Source: Hyaloperonospora brassicae
Taxonomy: Eukaryota > Oomycota > Peronosporomycetes > Peronosporales > Peronosporaceae
Direction: 5' to 3'
Assembly: GCA_947650285.1 (NCBI GenBank)
Contig: CANTFL010000090.1
Coordinates: 1,178,001-1,242,000, forward strand
Length of the DNA: 64,000 nt
Below the pieces are notes generated by a model, which was given only the letters and a program-made list of their open reading frames with translations, ran no database searches and had not been told where the DNA came from. A program made the position numbers and the translations under genes. Within the stretch, counting starts at the first letter, position 1, and every line of letters begins with the position of its first letter. Below are positions 12,001 through 24,895 of the stretch, one piece after another.

Positions 12001-13340
12001 TTTGATGGTCCACTCGTAAGAAGGTAGTGATGTACTTGTTGCAAAGGGGTAGAAGTAAAAGTGAAATGCATTGTGTGTTAAAAACTATCTTCTTCAACAC
12101 TACGATATGTATGACCAGAAACAGAAACTACAACTTGACCATGTCAAGTTGCATATGGTGTCCGTCTCTCCCCGTCCCATGTGTTGTCCTGTCACATGAC
12201 GACCGTCTCCCCAGTCCCATCTGTCATTATGACACATTATAAACCAATCAGGTGAGGTCGGGCTTACCTGTACAGCATCAAACCCTCGTCCTCCAGTTCT
12301 TCGAACTGGTAGACAGTTACTACGCTCAGCACCACGGGGTACTGAGCGGGGGATACTGCATTCGTATGCATAGTGTTTTAGCTTATGAAAGAGATGGAAT
12401 ATTACCATTCGCTTGTCGTTCACAGGGCGAGGTTTCTCGCCCTCAACATGAAAGAGGTCCATTGGTTCTAGACCTTCGACCACTGATCTTCTTTGTGGAC
12501 GATAGCGGGTCAGCGTATTGCGAGCCTTTATCACACTTAAGTCTTCCTGCTACGCAGCGAAGATTGATTTCGAGAGCGTCTTTATCTCCCCGCGAAACAG
12601 ATGGTCCCTGAGGAGACCATCTGCAAGCCCTTGAATGAATATTGTAATTTTCACAAATTCACTCACAGGGTTCACTACCATGCAACTTGAGAGGTAGCGT
12701 ACATGCTGAGCGTAAGCGTGAACCTTACGCTTACAATGTTACATCTCAACGAGTTCAGAGAGAGTCCTGAACTCTACCCTGAGAGGCTTAAACGTCTCAC
12801 TGATCATGGTCTTGAAGACGTCAAACGACTCGGACACGTTCGGGTCGTGTTAATTGAGATTCAGGACCCAATTTCTGGCGTTCCCTGCCACGTACGACTG
12901 AGCAAATGCAAGTAGCATTTGATCATTGTCGTGGCGACGGGCCTCGATGACACCGTCGACATCGACGAACCATTTTAACAGGGAGTCTTCCTCGACTCCT
13001 CGATACTTGGATATCTCTAGCTTAAGAGGCTCCTGTCGACGCTCACGCGTCGAAGTGCGGACTGAAACTGATGCTGTCTCAATTCTTCCATCCGCTGGTG
13101 ATCTTGTTGTTGCAACTAGGTCACCTGCGATCGCGACTCGTCAAGTTCTCGCTGCAAGAACTTGCTAATGACGGGATGCTGCTGGCCTCTATCCCTTGTG
13201 GATAGCATAACCCAGATAGCTTCTTTGTCAATGGTCGAACTCATTCGTTCGATCGCACTCCATTCAATATCGCTCAAATGGGGGTAGCTTTCACGGGTTT
13301 CGTGAAATATGTCGCCTTCGACTTCGTCCAACATGTTCAT
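12001..13340 (-). pseudogene. Gag of gypsy element A, broken
   Basis: The ATG at 13340-13338 (MNMLDEVEGDIF) matches the gag start of the other copies (MFMLDEED, MNMLGEV) and follows a leader of about 50 nt after the LTR. The region 12900-12650 keeps the Retrotrans_gag core. The zinc-knuckle region (HYAYEC) lies at about 12360-12400 with the first Cys residues lost. The C-terminal part is interrupted at 12013-12267 by about 255 bp absent from the other copies. Confidence 0.75.
12013..12267 (-). other. Extra 255-bp segment in gag of element A with splice-like ends
   Basis: Compared with element C (58310-58340), this segment replaces about 18 bp of gag. Read on the minus strand it begins CAG/GTAAGC and ends TTACGAG/, so its ends resemble a GT-AG intron. 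It could equally be a small insertion-deletion event; no flanking duplication is evident. Confidence 0.4.
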
Positions 13341-13390
13341 TATGGGCGATGCGAGTCTAGTCCTTGGATGGACTGCTAAGTGATAACAGG

Positions 13391-13832
13391 TGTAACAGGG
13401 CACCCACGACTACGTACTGGACTACCAGTACGGAGTTTACCTTTCACTGACAACAGTGAAGGTCAGCGCCCAGCTAGGTGTAATCATTTACACAGAGGAA
13501 GGTCACGACTAAGGCAAAAGCTCTAGTCTCTGGTAAAAGTAAAACTGTCATTTAAGACAATTAAATCCTACCGCTCTTGTGTCTCTGTTCGTCCTGACTT
13601 GATTATATTAATCCAACTAAACGTATGATGACGCCTACTCACCACCCATTGCGCGCGTCTAGCAGCGATTGGTGAGTGGATATCATCACGATATCAACCA
13701 ATGAGTAGACCCTTCGGTCATCCCAACAACATCATCATCCTTTGTGATATTGTTGAAAGAATATTCAACGCAATATTCTTTATTGTCATTTATCCTTGAT
13801 GGGGATTTCATGTAACGGGCTACCCCGTTACA
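13391..13832 (-). repeat. 5' LTR of gypsy element A
   Basis: 442 bp from TGTAACAGGG to CCCGTTACA. On the minus strand the internal side continues CC then TGTTATCACTTAGCAG, a mutated form of the PBS TGGTAGCACTTTGCAG seen at 43477. Confidence 0.92.
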
Positions 13833-15999
13833 ATTTAGCTCTCAATTTCTACAGACATCACCAGTTCTGCTAGTCAACGTAAGCTATTGATGAGGGTATA
13901 GACAACAATGCAAAGTCACTTCACATACCGGTAATATTGTGGACTTGGCAAGCCGAATGCCGCGGCTGGTCCATACGGGCGGACCGCATATGCGTCATGG
14001 CTCTTTGTACAGATGCAACCTTGCTGACGTACAAAGCAAACGTAACGCTTCATATGTGGAGCTTAACAAGCAATACCGATGACGACCATCTTACTCCATT
14101 GACACGTACGTTCGTTGTTGTCTGATCACAACAATTAATAATACATCGACCACTAGTTCATGAATGTAACGCTCGATTGATGTTGGCAGGGTGTTGAAGT
14201 ACCGATTGTTGCTGGTTGACGAGTGACATAATCTGCTTATTATGATGCATGGGACTGATACAGCGGACATGCGACTGCTTGCTTGTCTTAGATGACAGAT
14301 AAAATGCATGAACTGCATCAAGTAGTGACAACAAAGCATCCTGATAGCCTACAGGGTTCTTTATGATCAACGTCAAACTATGTCGTTTAACATACTGCTT
14401 CCCTCCAAATTATAGAGCTTGACATGTTTGTTTGATTTTCCAGACCATTTCCAAGCTGACATGTCTTCACCAAAAGTGTAGCCTTGCGCAGGTATGCCGG
14501 CATCGAGATAAATGGTCCTTCCTTTCGTATGTTGACAAATTCGGCTTGTATCCAGTTCATAACGCTTCATTCTCGGATATTGAATCTTAGCCGTACCATC
14601 ATACGATCGTGTCTTTCTTCGTTAAACTCGCGGCCTATACCAGAAAACGTTTTTCTGAGATCTCGAATGTATATACACAAGGCATGTTAGCAACTTGGTC
14701 GACTTGTATCGAAATAATAACGCTCTTTAATAGATTACTTACTTTCTGTATCGGGGGAAATGGTGGTACCAGTTTCCGTATCTATTTGAAATGGTAGTCG
14801 GTCCAGCATATTCTACTGGAGTTTTCATGTTAAGACTTTTATGATTTCCTTTTCCCCTCGCAAATGGGCAATTTTACAGCACAACGATACATATTTTGCA
14901 CATCTATATCCATTTATGTATCGCTAATTTGTTTTGCAAAAGTGTTTAGAATTTCGATGCCAATCTAGTATATGAGCCACTCTGTTATGACTAGCTATTT
15001 GAGTTGGACGATGCAGTGTCACGGTATTCAGCTCCACTTCGTTCAATGTTTGCACATACATCATGATAAGCGCCAATAATCAAATCGTTAGTAGCTATCT
15101 AAAGTGTATATGGATATTCCTACGCAAATTTACCTACGAAGTATCTGCAGATCTGATCAGGTGTGTCCAGTGTCGTAGCTTATCTATCAATTGCTCGTCG
15201 AATCTCGCTTGACATATAGAAAAATTACATAAAAGTGGTGTAAGACCCGCGAATTTCGACTCAAACGTCGCAGAGACCTCACTTTCTCGTCGAAGGTCAC
15301 GGGACTTGCTCGGTCTTTTTTAACCGTTAAGTGTCGCACATGCTACAAAAGAAGCAAAAACCAAGGCCATGACTTGTTCACCTATTCTTTTAAAAGTAAG
15401 CAAACAAATAAACTCCGCTATCAATCAAAACATTCAGTGATTCTCATCATATTATCATTCAGTGTAGTAACCCTTTGTTTCTAATAATAGTTAGCGCGAA
15501 AAAACCATTGATATATCGACGTCTAGCCATCAATAGTGATTTCAGCCGAGCATGAAATAGCCGTGCCACGCTGCACGGCGTGTATACATCTGTCATTGGG
15601 TACATTTTACTTCATAACTTACGGAGTGCCGTTGTCATGTGAAGGGATCACTCCGTCGGTATTTCAGCGGCATGTGTTGCAGAGAAGCCGAAGAAGTTTT
15701 CCGGCGTTTGTGGACTTTTTATTTACGTCGGAAATGGTATCAGCCAGTTTTTGTACAGTCTTACCCAATTTTTCGAATAGATCGCACGTAATCTATCCTA
15801 TCCTATCCAATTCGAATTTGTACTCCAATTGATCTATTTCCCAGCTATTGTATGGCGACGCTGCTTTATCAAAAAATTTCTGATCTAATTCGTCCACCAT
15901 ATACCTACTCGTGGAACATTCCGGGATCATCTTGACTCGTTGTAAGCTCAAAACGCACACAACGAGGATTAATCTGTCGAAAAACTGCGACTTCCAACT
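13833..15999. other. Interval without recognisable gene
   Basis: Only short frames occur. Minus-strand frames around 14160-14570 and 15800-16000 may be further debris of decayed transposons, but no domain could be named. Confidence 0.4.
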
Positions 16000-18900
16000 A
16001 CACAACGAGATCTACACATTTCCTAGCCACATGAAATGATCCATGCCACATATAAGCTAGCTTTCGCGCATATTATTATTTTAAGCGATCAAGGTACAGC
16101 CATAATTGTGATCCGCGATCGACAACCAGCAAATTACGATCTTTATTATGAAGATCTGCTCGATCTTGGATCGTGATCTTGAGGCGATCATTGAAACCGC
16201 CCTTGCACTTTGATATTAATACTGTATACTGGATCGCCATATGCGTAAATGTCGATCAAGTCATTAAGTCCCCCTAGACGCAAAGTTGATTACAAGGTTG
16301 ATCGCGGGTCTCAACCATTAATCAAGTAAAACGGTGCATCACCGCGGATGCGGTCTTGCGCTGCGTTGATCGCAGAAGTTATTCGCTCTGCGTTTTCGTC
16401 CCAATCATTCTAGTTCTCGTCCGTACATACATCATGTATGCACGCGTCATACTTTGCAACATTTGCTTCACCGTCCAACTCGACTGCGGCCTGTGCACCA
16501 TAGTGGCACTATTCTTTTTCCTTAGGATTTGTTGAGATCATCGATAAAAATCCGACTTAAAAGCAGGCTCTCAACCGTGACGTATTGCTTTGCTCGCACC
16601 GAACCGCCGAGACACACATTATTTGTAAATCTCTGCTATCGTCTGAGCATTATGGTATAAATTGGCTTTCGCGATCACATAGCCTGAGAACAGATCGACG
16701 CATAACAGCAGCTCCTTTTCCCTTTATATGATCGTGGTAGCGAGGAGACATGACCCATAGTTAAACATTTGAAAAGGGTTCGCTGCTTGTATGTTACCCA
16801 ATAATCCGCCACGATCAAAATAGTGTCTTTTGCCTTTCTCGCATTTTACACATTCACCCACATAGATTTGCACACGTCATATATCCCTCGACAATAAAGT
16901 TTTTCCTGATCCTGTGATACTTACGTTCTATTTCTTGATGGCATCCGGTCAACCTTTCGTGGTAATGGTGTAGGCCATATTAGTGCATAATCCCTAAAAC
17001 CACCAGACGACTTGACTACGCACGGTATTCATATTTGGCCGCTGATCGGGGACAGAAAAGTAACAATTTATTTTGGTCTACTTCATAGTTTGTCTCAAGC
17101 AATGCAAACAGGTTCGCTTCTCATGCCTTCAGATTGTACACGTCCCCAATTAAATATGTCTATAAGTCCGAAATCCAACACTATTGATCTTGTTCTTGCT
17201 ATAATGATCGATCCGCGTTTGCTGCACAATTGACTCTTGCAATAAATGGGGCTGGTTGCGCCTTCTAACTGCGGATCGAGTTGATGCCGCCACCTTGACT
17301 ACTGTGTTTGCTGGTCCAGGCATCAACAACTCATTTAGTAGTTCGATCGCAATCAGGTCATAACGATGCTGGATGAAAGATACGATCGAAAAAAATTCAC
17401 GATATAGAGGCTCGCTCACTCACCTGAATGCTCTCAGGTTCCAATCTCCCTTCACGTGTAGAGAATCGTAGATTGGCCAGAATATGAGTTTCTGCATAGC
17501 TTTGTGGAGTAGTATTTGCAAACTAGAAGCTTTGCAGTCGATCCTCCCACGCATCTTCCAGACAACCAAATCTGACCCACCGCATCTATATGGCTCGTTT
17601 TTGGTATTAATATGCAAGCAGATCGAAGCGGAGTAGCAGTTCTCCATATTCCGCCTCGTTTCGGTAAGATTATCGGTAAACTCGGAAGAGGTGGCCACAA
17701 TCTTCCACTCTGAAGGCTCCATATGATCGCAATGTATTCTCTACTTTTCATTTTCAGTCTAGCCTCTACGTCGAAGATGGCTACCAAGAGGCTTGCATCT
17801 ACCCCCACCGAGAGTGGTGGCATGCCTTTCGTTTGCCTAGGCTGTTTGCGCGGCGCGCTTGCGATCTGTACCTCATTCAGTTATTCGCTCGCTCGCTGTT
17901 AATGCGCCTATTATCCCATCTTCTAATTATTTTCTGATAGACAGATCTCTTGTGTCCAGTTGGACAACAATGCGGCCCATCTCCCTAATTTTTTTTATTT
18001 AGGCCGAAGTATTTTAGCAGCCAAGACAAGACTGAATACCGCGTGAGAACCGAAATCTCGCGTGACGCTAGCATCGCGTAACAAATATACATCATCCAGA
18101 GAAGAGCCAAACATTCTTTCTCGACCATCCCGTAAAAACCGTTTTCAAGATTCAATGTAAGACTACTGAAAGTAATATGCCAATATAATTTATCGTGCTC
18201 CTGCGATAACGCGGCCGATCCTGCCCACTAACTAGCATACAGCACTATCACTGGTAATCGATCTGGGTCAAAATCTCTCAACATCGACGTTACAGATACT
18301 TTTTTGAGCAATATGAAGGCAATCATCGCTTTCTCTGAACAATCTATCCCTTTACAATTATGATCCATCCCTAAATTTTGTCCAGATTGTGTTTTTACCC
18401 ACTTTCAGGTTAATCATATTCTCCCGATTTAGTATCCAATACTTACACTGATACATCGATTGCGAGGCTAATTTTGAGTAATTACACTTCTTGCAGCTCA
18501 AATAAAAAGGACGCATGGATGGCGAAATCCTCAACAAATTAACTGTAGGATATCAGACCCCTTCATAAAAGAATTGGATCGACCTTACTGTCGGGGAGAC
18601 GAGATGGTCACTAACTGTTCTAAGCTCTTCGGATAATTCTCCGTACCTGCCCGTGAGATCTGATGACCCAGATATTTTACCTTTCGACGTCCCTAACACA
18701 TATAGCTAAGCTGATCGACAGAGTAGACCGATAACAGACTTTCAACAATCACTCTACCTTCCCATGTAAGGGCGTCCAAGATGTGGCTGAATCAAGCTTT
18801 TGTAGATGTACGATCTCAGACCCGAAACTAATGGTATCAGATCAACTTCTACCCCTACTTTAAAAATACAATTATCACTTTTCAGACTGGGAAGTGATCG

Positions 18901-20620
18901 AGTTCCGATTCAAACGAAATTGAGGGGCCCGTATAGAGCGTTGTCGATCAGGCGCTGATAAATTTGTGGAGTGTTCTTCAGACGAAAAGCATCCGTAGCC
19001 ATTCAAATAAACTCGACGGTGTTTAAAAATTGGTGATCGCTCTCGCACGCTTCTTAATTTCCACAGGCTAAAATTCACTTGCCATGCATATAGAACAATG
19101 TCACTACACTCATCCATTCCTGCAATATTTTGCTGAATATAAAAATGCGGCAAACCATCAACATTGTCAGCTAGTTTAACCGCCTGTAGTTGATGCAAAA
19201 CCATACATCTATACCGTTTTTCTTGATAGTTACCACGATTGGCAAAGCCTATGGTTACGTGGAGGTTCAAATGATCTTGGATGATAATAGTCCTTTGATC
19301 CAATCGGCTAACTTCTCTCGAATTCGGGAACCACGGGCCGCACCCTTTTCTCAATCAATTATGCTTCTTCGACGTAAATATTACACATTGCTCCACGCAC
19401 TGCCGGATGAAGTGCGATATTTTATAAAATAATTGGCGACTCTTCCGGATCAATTGGCGTAAATTTCTTGCTGCATGATCAAGGGTACTCCATCATTGAC
19501 CACTTGGATGCCATCGATAGTCACTCCCACCGTGAGAGTAACAACATCCGTTATGACCGCCATATGCTGATACATATCTTCTGCATGTATTTCTACTATC
19601 TCGTGCAATATACAGATGTCGTGGATGACTCTCCTTCCGTAGTCCCTCATAAAACTTCGTGTTTTTACCTTTTTTACCGTTCGATTGGACGTATCTTGAT
19701 ATCCACAATTTTTAATTATATTCTTGCCTGGATCATAGCTGTACCGTTCTTGTGTCAGATCAGTTGTCCCATAATATTTCCCGTCGTCCTCCTTCCTCTT
19801 TGACACGTCATTTGTCTTTCTTGACTGATCTCGTACCCGATCTACGTATTCGGGTCTCTTGATCGCATTGTTCATAAACAGGGTTTCCGTCGATCGCCGA
19901 TCTTCCATGGTAGGGTGACTTACGATCTAAAATTGATCTTAAACATCGTGATTCGTCGTTCCTATCCCGTGAGATCGCGCTGCGATCTCCTCTAATTCCA
20001 AGCAATCCTTATTTATCCTTTTTTCGGGCTGGGTAGGTTTCTAGTAGGTGTAGTATACAAAGGGTGATCGACCAGAGTATCTTTTTCCTTTTCCAGCAGG
20101 TTTTTGTTCGTTATACGATAGCCTCGAACTATGATGATGGCCACTACTTGTGCCTAAATTATCTGACTGATGCGTATCGTGGTGAAGGGGGCACCATGTC
20201 GGCTCCGTCTACATGGATGATAGGGCTCCAGAATTTTATTATATGTCGCGATCACTGGGGTTGCCAAGTAGCAAATACCTTTAACTTTTTAGGTCCTGCA
20301 GTTACGGTTGGAACACATGACGTGTCTCACCGCACCTATAACTTAGCTTTAAGAGGGACTGATCCCGGTCACCACTCCTGTCGATATCTCAATAGAGATG
20401 CTTCCCTTAAATCGTTCGATATATCGTCTATATCTTCAGCCGATAAGATAACCTCCGACCTGCCAAAAAAAGTTGAACTCTGTCTGACAGTCATAAGGTC
20501 CTGTCGGCTAGATCCAGATGTGTGGCCGCCGGAATCATGGAGTTCATACCGAATATGGCTTCTTGGCCAAATTGAACGCCTACTTGCATGTCGAAATAAT
20601 ACACCGGCGAACGTTTAAAT
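16000..20620 (-). mobile_element. Highly decayed second gypsy-type retroelement (D)
   Basis: Minus-strand pol debris of a family different from A, B and C, with no intact frame. The integrase is best preserved (16020-17140). RNase H/RT-like fragments (17452-17823, 18875-19354) and a gag/protease-like stretch (19450-19908) lie upstream in the expected order. The ends and LTRs could not be placed. The limits given are those of visible coding remnants. Confidence 0.5.
16020..17140 (-). pseudogene. Integrase remnant of element D
   Basis: Minus-strand blocks: a zinc-domain end YVGECVKCEKGKRHYFDRGG (16880-16800); core CVDLFSGYVIAKAN with TIAEIYK (about 16710-16600) and CVSRRFGASKAIRH; then DWDENAERITSAINAAQDRI and DAPFYLING (16410-16310); and a tail with QLWLYLDRLK, two stops, and YARKLAYMWHGSFHVA (16150-16020). 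This is the block order of oomycete gypsy integrases with a WHGPF-type tail. Stops and frame changes show it is ancient. Confidence 0.65.
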
Positions 20621-23220
20621 TTGACCTTAATCTTTGTTCACCCTAGAAAAATGTAGGCATTATTTCGATCCCTATACACTTGCGTTCGTCGATCACGCAT
20701 CCTACCTCACGATCAAAGGGTTGTCGACAATCGATATTGCTGCACCATAATTGAAAAGCATATGATTTTTTCATTAGTGATCTTGCCTACTAAATTTCGC
20801 TTACGATAAACAACTTACCGGAAGTGTAATATTCTAACATCCCCGTGACTACCATATTGCAAGATCAAGATCCATCCTCACAGACGATACGGCATACTCA
20901 TCCAATCATTTGCACTCGAATGAGAAGAGACAAATGTGTATCATCGCGTATATTAGCGATCAGGTCGATCCAGTTGCTAACTCATGATTATGTGGCTCGT
21001 AACAAATTCATAAGTATAGCCTATAGTGCTCGCTTGGTACTAGATTTATCCTGGCGAGCGTCTTGGTTAATCATCCTTTACACCTTGGGCGGAAACATTT
21101 CTGCGTGCTTGGTGGGTACATACAACTTCCGGATCTGATTGTAAAATTTTTCCATAAAAAATTTGTTTTCCTCATGCTTTTTCCACAGGCCGCACACAGG
21201 TAACATTACTTGTCCGATGGATATTCCTTTCGGCTGCAATTTTTTCAGGTCAATCGCTTCCAACATTTTTGATCGTCATGTTTAGGTAACCCACAATGGG
21301 TAAAAACACTTGACCGCGCATCGTAATCACAAAATGCCACTCAATCCACATTATTCTTTCTCATGTGGCGATCTAAACCGGATTCGCAGAATCAAAGGTG
21401 GCAGTCGCACACATGCGATGCAGATCTGAATTTACATCCGAACCGCTCGAGTGTGATCCATTTGCTACCCTCACTCCCCACCCTGATTTCTCGCACCGAT
21501 CGGGTCGATTTGGGCGGCACCGAATCGGAGTAGTGAGTCGATCACTGGTGAAGCTTGTACGATTCTTTTGACGATTTGATCTGCCAAATTGCATTCGTTG
21601 AGAAGCCCGATGGGTTTCATTCATGACGCCGTTGCCCGTCAGTCAAAGTAGAAGCAACTGTTTTGCCAGATCGCAGCCATCTCATATCAAAATCAAATGT
21701 TATACGTGTTCGTGACGCGTAGCCAACTTTTTTTCTCGATTAGGGATAGTAGTTTTATATCGCTGCGACATTTAGCCAGTACAAGTATTGCAAAAGAACT
21801 ACATATAATCTCTTTCGCGCGTAATAATACATTGTTTGACCAACGACACGCCATAATCTAAGTTCTGCACAATAAATTATTACAGCAAAGGCTTCCATTT
21901 ACGACTAGTAAATAATCTCAGCTGACTGTACCCGTTTCACGCCGGTTTTTCCAGTAGATCGTCGAACACTAAATACATTTCTTCGCCCGGCGCTATATCA
22001 CGCAAAACGCTAATTTGACATCGCTGATATAGCTTCTTGCTCGACCTTCATCTCGGTCTCTGCCATTGAAATCCTTTATTTCTGTGATCGCCGCGACTAA
22101 ATGCGCTGTAGAAGGATCCCACTATTTGGTGAGGCTTCGTGAAAGACAGTAATAAAATCCTAATATTATTCTGCCCTATACCGTGCGGATAGCGACCCTC
22201 GCGATCGCTGAGGTCATATCAATCGTGATGAGATTTCACTGAATCGATCTTAATATCAAGAATATACGTAACTTGAGCTCTTGTCATTTCGATGGTTTGA
22301 CTTGGGTAGATTAATTGACACGCTTGGTTTTGTTGCCCCTGTTAAATTTATATAGATGGTAGTATCGTAGTATGACTGCAAATGTCCTTGAGTGATTGAA
22401 GCACACCTCGGTTTGTGTAGATGAGCGTCGATTGAGGCAAACGTTTAAGCCCTTGATCACGATTAAGAAAATGCGTGGCTCAACTTGGACACAGAGATAT
22501 TAGCTGAATGCCAATCGGAACGTCGAGAAAATTGATCTCGTGTTCCTCTGATGCGTGCTGCAACGATACGGTATAGTATCCTCTCGGGTAAACGATTATC
22601 GTTAGATACCCTTGATCCTTGAATTTAGATTCGCCATTCGAAGGAATCAATTTTTTGTATAAAGATCAACGCGCGTGGGTCACTTGATCTTGTTCACACT
22701 TCAACAGCTTCCACAAATCAAGACAATTCTGCGACGAATCCAACGTCATGCATATGCTGCATTATTTCCCGGTCTTTTATTCGATGTTTGATGCTATGGC
22801 TGTGGTAGAAACAGGGTCATCAATTGTTTTATTCCCCTAAGGTTGAATGATTGGAGTACGGAGTCCTTAAATTGAAACTTTTCGAGCGAATTTCTAATGT
22901 TTGTTCCCCACAAGATGGCCCTCACGGCCCTGTTAAAAACTTCCGAATTTCCTTTCATCCTTAGGGAACTTGACCGGTCGCGCCACTGTATCGTAGCGTA
23001 ATCGTGCTGATCCAGTTCGTGCAATGCTTTGTTAACTCTCGTCGTCCTTGTGTTCTCTTATTTCGCCTTGTTAGATTTAACTTGGATGAATCTTGTTTGG
23101 TAGACTAAAAGCTCTTCACCCTACGAATTCTGCTCCGGAGCACGATTAGCTCAAAGCCCCAAAAGGGCCTCAGGAGATGGTCGAGGTTTCTCATTTAGAC
23201 CTAGCGATCTATCTTTCTTT
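20621..23220. other. Interval without recognisable gene
   Basis: No supported coding frame. A minus-strand frame at 22794-23024 may be more retroelement debris but was not identified. Confidence 0.4.
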
Positions 23221-23230
23221 TGTAAGTTAT

Positions 23231-23245
23231 TGGTATCAGAGCCCT
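23231..23245 (+). other. Orphan primer-binding site (initiator Met tRNA type)
   Basis: TGGTATCAGAGCCCT is complementary to the 3' end of the eukaryotic initiator-Met tRNA and is the usual PBS of copia and many gypsy elements. It implies an LTR ending just upstream of 23231 in a plus-strand element, but no paired LTR or coding region was recognised. Confidence 0.4.
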
Positions 23246-24049
23246 TCCCAGAACTTTGATTATCCAGAAGTATTTTAGTGTCTTGCGTACGCGGCAATTT
23301 TCCTGCCTCTGACACCTCCACCCCAGCTTTAATGTTGATTTTACATCGTCATAACAGGACTCACGGTTGAATTCCGAGTCACCAGAATACTGGGCACGCG
23401 CAACATTGTGGATTGATGATCAAAAGTTTTTGTGATCTCGACTCTTCATAGGCGTTCAGACGACCAAATGTAGGGTGGGGTACTCTAATTCCATGCTTGT
23501 TTTTTCCTTACCTTGTGTAGGACGGGCTACACTCTTCCAGGTGGAAATGGGTCGATGGAAAACGTGACGCGTTTGAGATGGTTTAATGATTATTTGGGTA
23601 TCTTTTAAACGAAAATATGTATGCTTGTAGGGAGCTCAAATTGGGTCACCCTGCTGTCCACTAGATCGCTTTCACCAAAGTAGATACTTGACTCGAGAAC
23701 CTTCAGGCCACTTAAGCCGTCTCACGATATGAAACCTGAACCGTAGGGTTCACTACGTCCTATCGCAGTTGGGGAAGGGGGTGAAAATTGGTGTTCCGCC
23801 TGGCCGAACAATTCAAAGGCAAAGTTTGTATAAACACAGACTGCTGTCTATTCAACAGTAGGCCAAATTTCCTGCCCGGACAAAGTCAAATCGTGTCTTT
23901 CGTTGCAAATTTAACTCTCTTTAATGTTAACCAGCCAAATCCAAATTCAAAACCTATGACCATGCCTATCTGTTCACTAGATCACTGTTGCGTATCACCT
24001 GTCTATGTAATTCACCTCGTGCATCATGTGGTCCACATCAGATACTCCA

Positions 24050-24229
24050 TAGCGGATTGCTAAGTAGTGGATCGCTAGGTGGTGGATCATTCCATAGTAG
24101 ATCGCTATGTAGCGGATCGCTAGGTAGTGGATCACTCCATAGTGGATCGCTTTATAGTGGATTGCTAGGTAGTAAATCGCGAGGTAGTAAATCGCAGTGC
24201 AGTATGTCGCGGGGTAGTGGATCGCTCTA
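24050..24229. repeat. 15-bp minisatellite, 12 units
   Basis: Twelve consecutive 15-nt units start at 24050 with consensus TAGTGGATCGCTAGG and one to several mismatches per unit. Most units contain GGATCGC. The period stays exactly 15, so one frame reads as a pentapeptide repeat, but no gene context supports translation. Confidence 0.85.
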
Positions 24230-24775
24230 TGTGAGTCACACCAATTATGTGTCGACTTCAATGATGCTTCCAAACAATCAAGCGCTACACACCCAGGGTG
24301 GATCGTGATCGATCTCTAAAGTCTCTGATGGGGCACCCACCGTTGGGTCGCCCTTAATTTTGATACCTTACATGTTTAATGATATTGACGATCCAAGCCT
24401 CCAGCTTGCTTCCATATTCACCTATTTTCCATTGTCGTTAGCGATCCAGTATTCAAGTTGGTGTTCACCACTTGTACGATCCGGTCCTTGTAACTTGGTG
24501 ATCCAAGCCCTTGATCGTGGATCGTGACCGGTCAGTCGTCGATCATTGACTATACTCCTTCTTGACCGTTAGGTAGATCAATTCGCATGAATTCCACAGT
24601 CGCTTTCTGACATTCAGTCGTTTGATCCCATCATCCGTGCCAACGGGTCTATCTCCGTGAGCACTCCACCAATCAAATCGATCTCGCACTTAATGCGGTA
24701 GGCGCGATCCAAACTTTACATCATTATTCTTCTGCACTTCTCCAAACCGGATCACCAGGACCTTATCACCCGAAG

Positions 24776-24895
24776 ATCGCGGTGCACGAGATCGCGTCGC
24801 CGAAGATCACGTCAACTAAGATCACGTCCTTCAAGATCACATCACCCACGATCGCAACGACCAAGATTGCTTATCCCGAGATCGCAGTCTGTGAT
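24776..24895. repeat. Second 15-bp minisatellite, about 8 units
   Basis: Eight 15-nt units begin ATCGC or ATCAC and end AAG, GAG or ACG, for example ATCACGTCAACTAAG. Units are offset by exactly 15 nt. It is unrelated in consensus to the array at 24050 but also built around GATC. Confidence 0.8.

Larger units (their letters stand above)
1..13832 (-). mobile_element. Ty3/gypsy chromodomain retroelement A (decayed, nested, left end cut)
   Basis: Minus-strand LTR retroelement bounded by a partial 3' LTR (1-353) and a 5' LTR (13391-13832). Order on the minus strand is gag (about 13340-12000), protease, RT, RNase H, integrase (to 8026), then the integrase tail and chromodomain (2062-1437). A copia element (2068-8025) splits the last two parts. 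A long ORF on the opposite strand (482-2056) lies next to the 3' LTR. The coding frames carry many stops and shifts, and the LTRs look roughly 95% identical over their shared 350 bp, so this copy is dead and older than the copy at 43084-51071. Confidence 0.9.

Noticed and set aside
20064..20618. 184-codon plus-strand frame
   Set aside because: Lies opposite decayed retroelement sequence, starts at a non-conserved codon and shows no recognisable domain.
24050..24895. Possible CRISPR-like array
   Set aside because: Units are 15 bp head to tail with no unique spacers, and the context is eukaryotic; they are minisatellites.
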